A DNA stretch of 16,797 nucleotides. Origin: JBBQBQ01 sp038317685 (GTDB lineage Bacteria > Desulfobacterota > Desulfuromonadia > Desulfuromonadales > DDH964). Of the stretch, positions 15,267-16,797 are shown one piece after another. Each line of letters begins with the position of its first letter. Position 1 is the first letter of the stretch. The notes under the pieces are model-generated. The model saw nothing but the letters and a program-made list of their open reading frames with translations, did not search any database and was not told the origin of the DNA. The position numbers and the translations under genes are program-made. Location: assembly GCA_038317685.1 (NCBI GenBank), contig JBBQBQ010000052.1, forward strand, positions 1 to 16,797, given 5' to 3'.

Positions 15267-16736
15267 TCACGGCCGGGGCCGGAGGGTCCGGTCGATCAGC
15301 CGCGGATCGTCGTAATGTTCGCGGCCGAGGAGAGTGACCGGCTGGTGGCCGCGCTGCCGCATGCTGCCGACTGAGGGGATTCCCAGCGAAAAGAAGAGGA
15401 AGCGTTCGATTCGTTCGCTCCCCGGCAGCAGGCCCTCGGGGGTGAAGATGCTCCGCGACCGGCCGTCGGCACCGGCCAATCGCTCCAAATCGGAGTAAGG
15501 GACGAGCCGGTAGGTCGCCGCCCCCGGTTCCGGGACAAGGGCGGCCAGCCGCAGCACCTGGTGCCAGCCGGAGTTGACGTAGACCGACAGACGCTCGCCG
15601 CCGACGGTTGCCGGCAGCGTCTGAAGGCTGAGGGGGGCGGGGACGTACCAGGGGACGGGGACGGGTTGCCATTGCGGCGCCGGGAAGAACTGGAGATAGC
15701 AGCCGCAGTTGTTCATCGTCTGGACGAGCAGGGGCCGGCCATCAGAGTCGAGAATGACTCCAATCGTCAGCCCGTCGAAAGGGCCCCGTTCGATCCAGGG
15801 CGTCACCTCGCCGCTGCGCTCCGGGTACCAGGTGACGTAATTGATCCGGAGCCGGGGGACGCCGGCCACCGTCATCTGGTCAAGATAATAGTAGACGACC
15901 GGCGCTTCCCCCACCCCCACCGTACCTTCCTCGCTCCGCACCATCTCGCCCCAATGATCGGCCGGACCGGCAGTCTGCTGGACCAGGACCGGCGCCAGGG
16001 CTTCGGCCAGCCGCCTTGCGACCGGCGGCTCCGGCAGCGCTACCCCCAGGGGATTGGCTGCCGCCGCCCGCAGCAGCCCGGCAATCTCCCCGGCCCTCAG
16101 CCCCGTCGCGGTCGGCGGACCCAAGGTTTGCCAGGACCCATCAGCCAGCCACTCCGACAAATCACGGCGATACCAGTCGGCTCGTTCCCCGTAGGCGTTG
16201 GCGACCCCGAGGGCCACGGGGCCGTAGAAGAGGGGATAGAGTCCGACCGCGCGGCGCCAGAAACGGTAGTCGTCGGGGACAATCTGGCCGGCGAGCCGCT
16301 GGCGCAGGTCGGTCCGGTCGGTCAGCAGGTCCTTTTTGACCGCCTCGCTGCAGACCTCAACGGTCGCGGCCAGGCCGCCCTTGGAGGGTTCCGGGGCGAC
16401 GGCGAGCAAACCCGTCACTGACGGCTGCGGCAGACAGGCCAGCTCCCCCTCCCGCGCCTCATGATCGAGCCGGCGCAGCTCGTCGACCCAGAATTCAAAA
16501 GCGGCATCGCCGAGGTTCCGATCGCCAAAGCTGCTCCAGAAGCGGGACGTTCGCAAAGCGGGAACGCCCGCAACCGAAACGTAGGCAGCGTTCCCGCAGC
16601 CGTTGGCCGCGACGGCGGAGTCAACGGCAGCCAGATAGCTGCGACAGGAGTCAATGGCGGACGGGTGCGGGCGAGGAGCAGTGCAGGCGGTCCCGAGGAG
16701 CAGTGCGAGGCAGGCGCAAAGGGTGCGGATCGTCAT
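15267..16736 (-). CDS. Predicted exported lipoprotein of unknown function
   Basis: A 489-residue protein I cannot name. The N-terminus is a signal peptide with a weak lipobox, LLLGTAC, so Cys18 is the probable lipidation site and the protein would be periplasmic-facing. The middle is globular (DDYRFWRRAVGLYPL, GVANAYGERADWY). Then come VVYYYLDQMTVAGVPRLRINYVTWYPER, GPFDGLTIGVILDSDGRPLL and a MNNCGCYLQFFP motif with C344 and C346. I have a vague recollection of a GCGCYxxFFP-like motif in uncharacterised proteins of other proteobacteria, so it is probably a conserved family. It is not a c-type haem site (no CxxCH). The start ATG 16734-16736 has only a weak GAAAGAGA upstream. It is convergent with rdgC. 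Confidence 0.7.
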   Translation of the reverse strand: MTIRTLCACLALLLGTACTAPRPHPSAIDSCRSYLAAVDSAVAANGCGNAAYVSVAGVPALRTSRFWSSFGDRNLGDAAFEFWVDELRRLDHEAREGELACLPQPSVTGLLAVAPEPSKGGLAATVEVCSEAVKKDLLTDRTDLRQRLAGQIVPDDYRFWRRAVGLYPLFYGPVALGVANAYGERADWYRRDLSEWLADGSWQTLGPPTATGLRAGEIAGLLRAAAANPLGVALPEPPVARRLAEALAPVLVQQTAGPADHWGEMVRSEEGTVGVGEAPVVYYYLDQMTVAGVPRLRINYVTWYPERSGEVTPWIERGPFDGLTIGVILDSDGRPLLVQTMNNCGCYLQFFPAPQWQPVPVPWYVPAPLSLQTLPATVGGERLSVYVNSGWHQVLRLAALVPEPGAATYRLVPYSDLERLAGADGRSRSIFTPEGLLPGSERIERFLFFSLGIPSVGSMRQRGHQPVTLLGREHYDDPRLIDRTLRPRP

Positions 16737-16797
16737 CGCTGGTCTCTTTCCGTAGTGCGGCTGATGGCCGGAGATACATCGTTGATTTGGTCCCGCC

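Noticed and set aside
15561..16421. 286-codon plus-strand open frame opposite the lipoprotein gene
   Set aside because: Arg/Pro/Gly/Asp-rich translation without motifs; the minus-strand reading has a signal peptide and globular sequence.

Overview
The window is GC-rich (about 63% in the host-like genes). Its gene content fits a Gram-negative proteobacterium: a tripartite RND efflux pump with an outer-membrane lipoprotein channel, RdgC, a DUF3617 periplasmic protein and a lipidated exported protein. Several small proteins look like families I associate with Desulfuromonadia/Geobacter-type deltaproteobacteria. That placement is an impression from protein style, not a demonstrated assignment.

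Layout. Positions 3-5076 hold an efflux operon on the + strand: the 3' end of a periplasmic adaptor gene, an AcrB/MexB-type HAE1 RND pump and an OprM/NodT-type outer-membrane channel. It ends in a near-perfect intrinsic terminator at 5117-5151. After about 350 bp with no recognisable gene come a fatty-acid-hydroxylase/sterol-desaturase family membrane protein, an alpha/beta hydrolase, a VOC-family protein (- strand), a small cupin, a cysteine-motif small protein (- strand), a 53-residue membrane peptide, and a DUF3617 periplasmic protein with its own candidate promoter and a perfect terminator hairpin. These look like independently transcribed housekeeping or accessory genes.

Positions 9665-13799 form a tight three-gene operon with defence-type content. 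It encodes (1) an MmeI-like (type IIL/IIG) restriction-modification protein with nuclease and methyltransferase motifs but apparently lacking most of its target-recognition domain through a clean in-frame loss; (2) a gene with a PD-(D/E)XK-like core, split by an in-frame TGA; and (3) an intact class II Fic (AMP-transferase-type) protein with a C-terminal winged-helix-like tail. The genes overlap by 4 nt at both junctions (TTGA, ATGA). The middle gene is clearly AT-richer (37-48% GC in sampled stretches), suggesting horizontal origin. I read the module as a mobile defence or conflict cassette whose restriction half is decaying or has been repurposed while Fic stays intact.

Positions 14081-15247 encode RdgC. 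It converges with an unrecognised lipoprotein-like gene (15267-16736, - strand) carrying a conserved-looking CGC motif. I saw no tRNA, rRNA, CRISPR array, insertion sequence or integrase.
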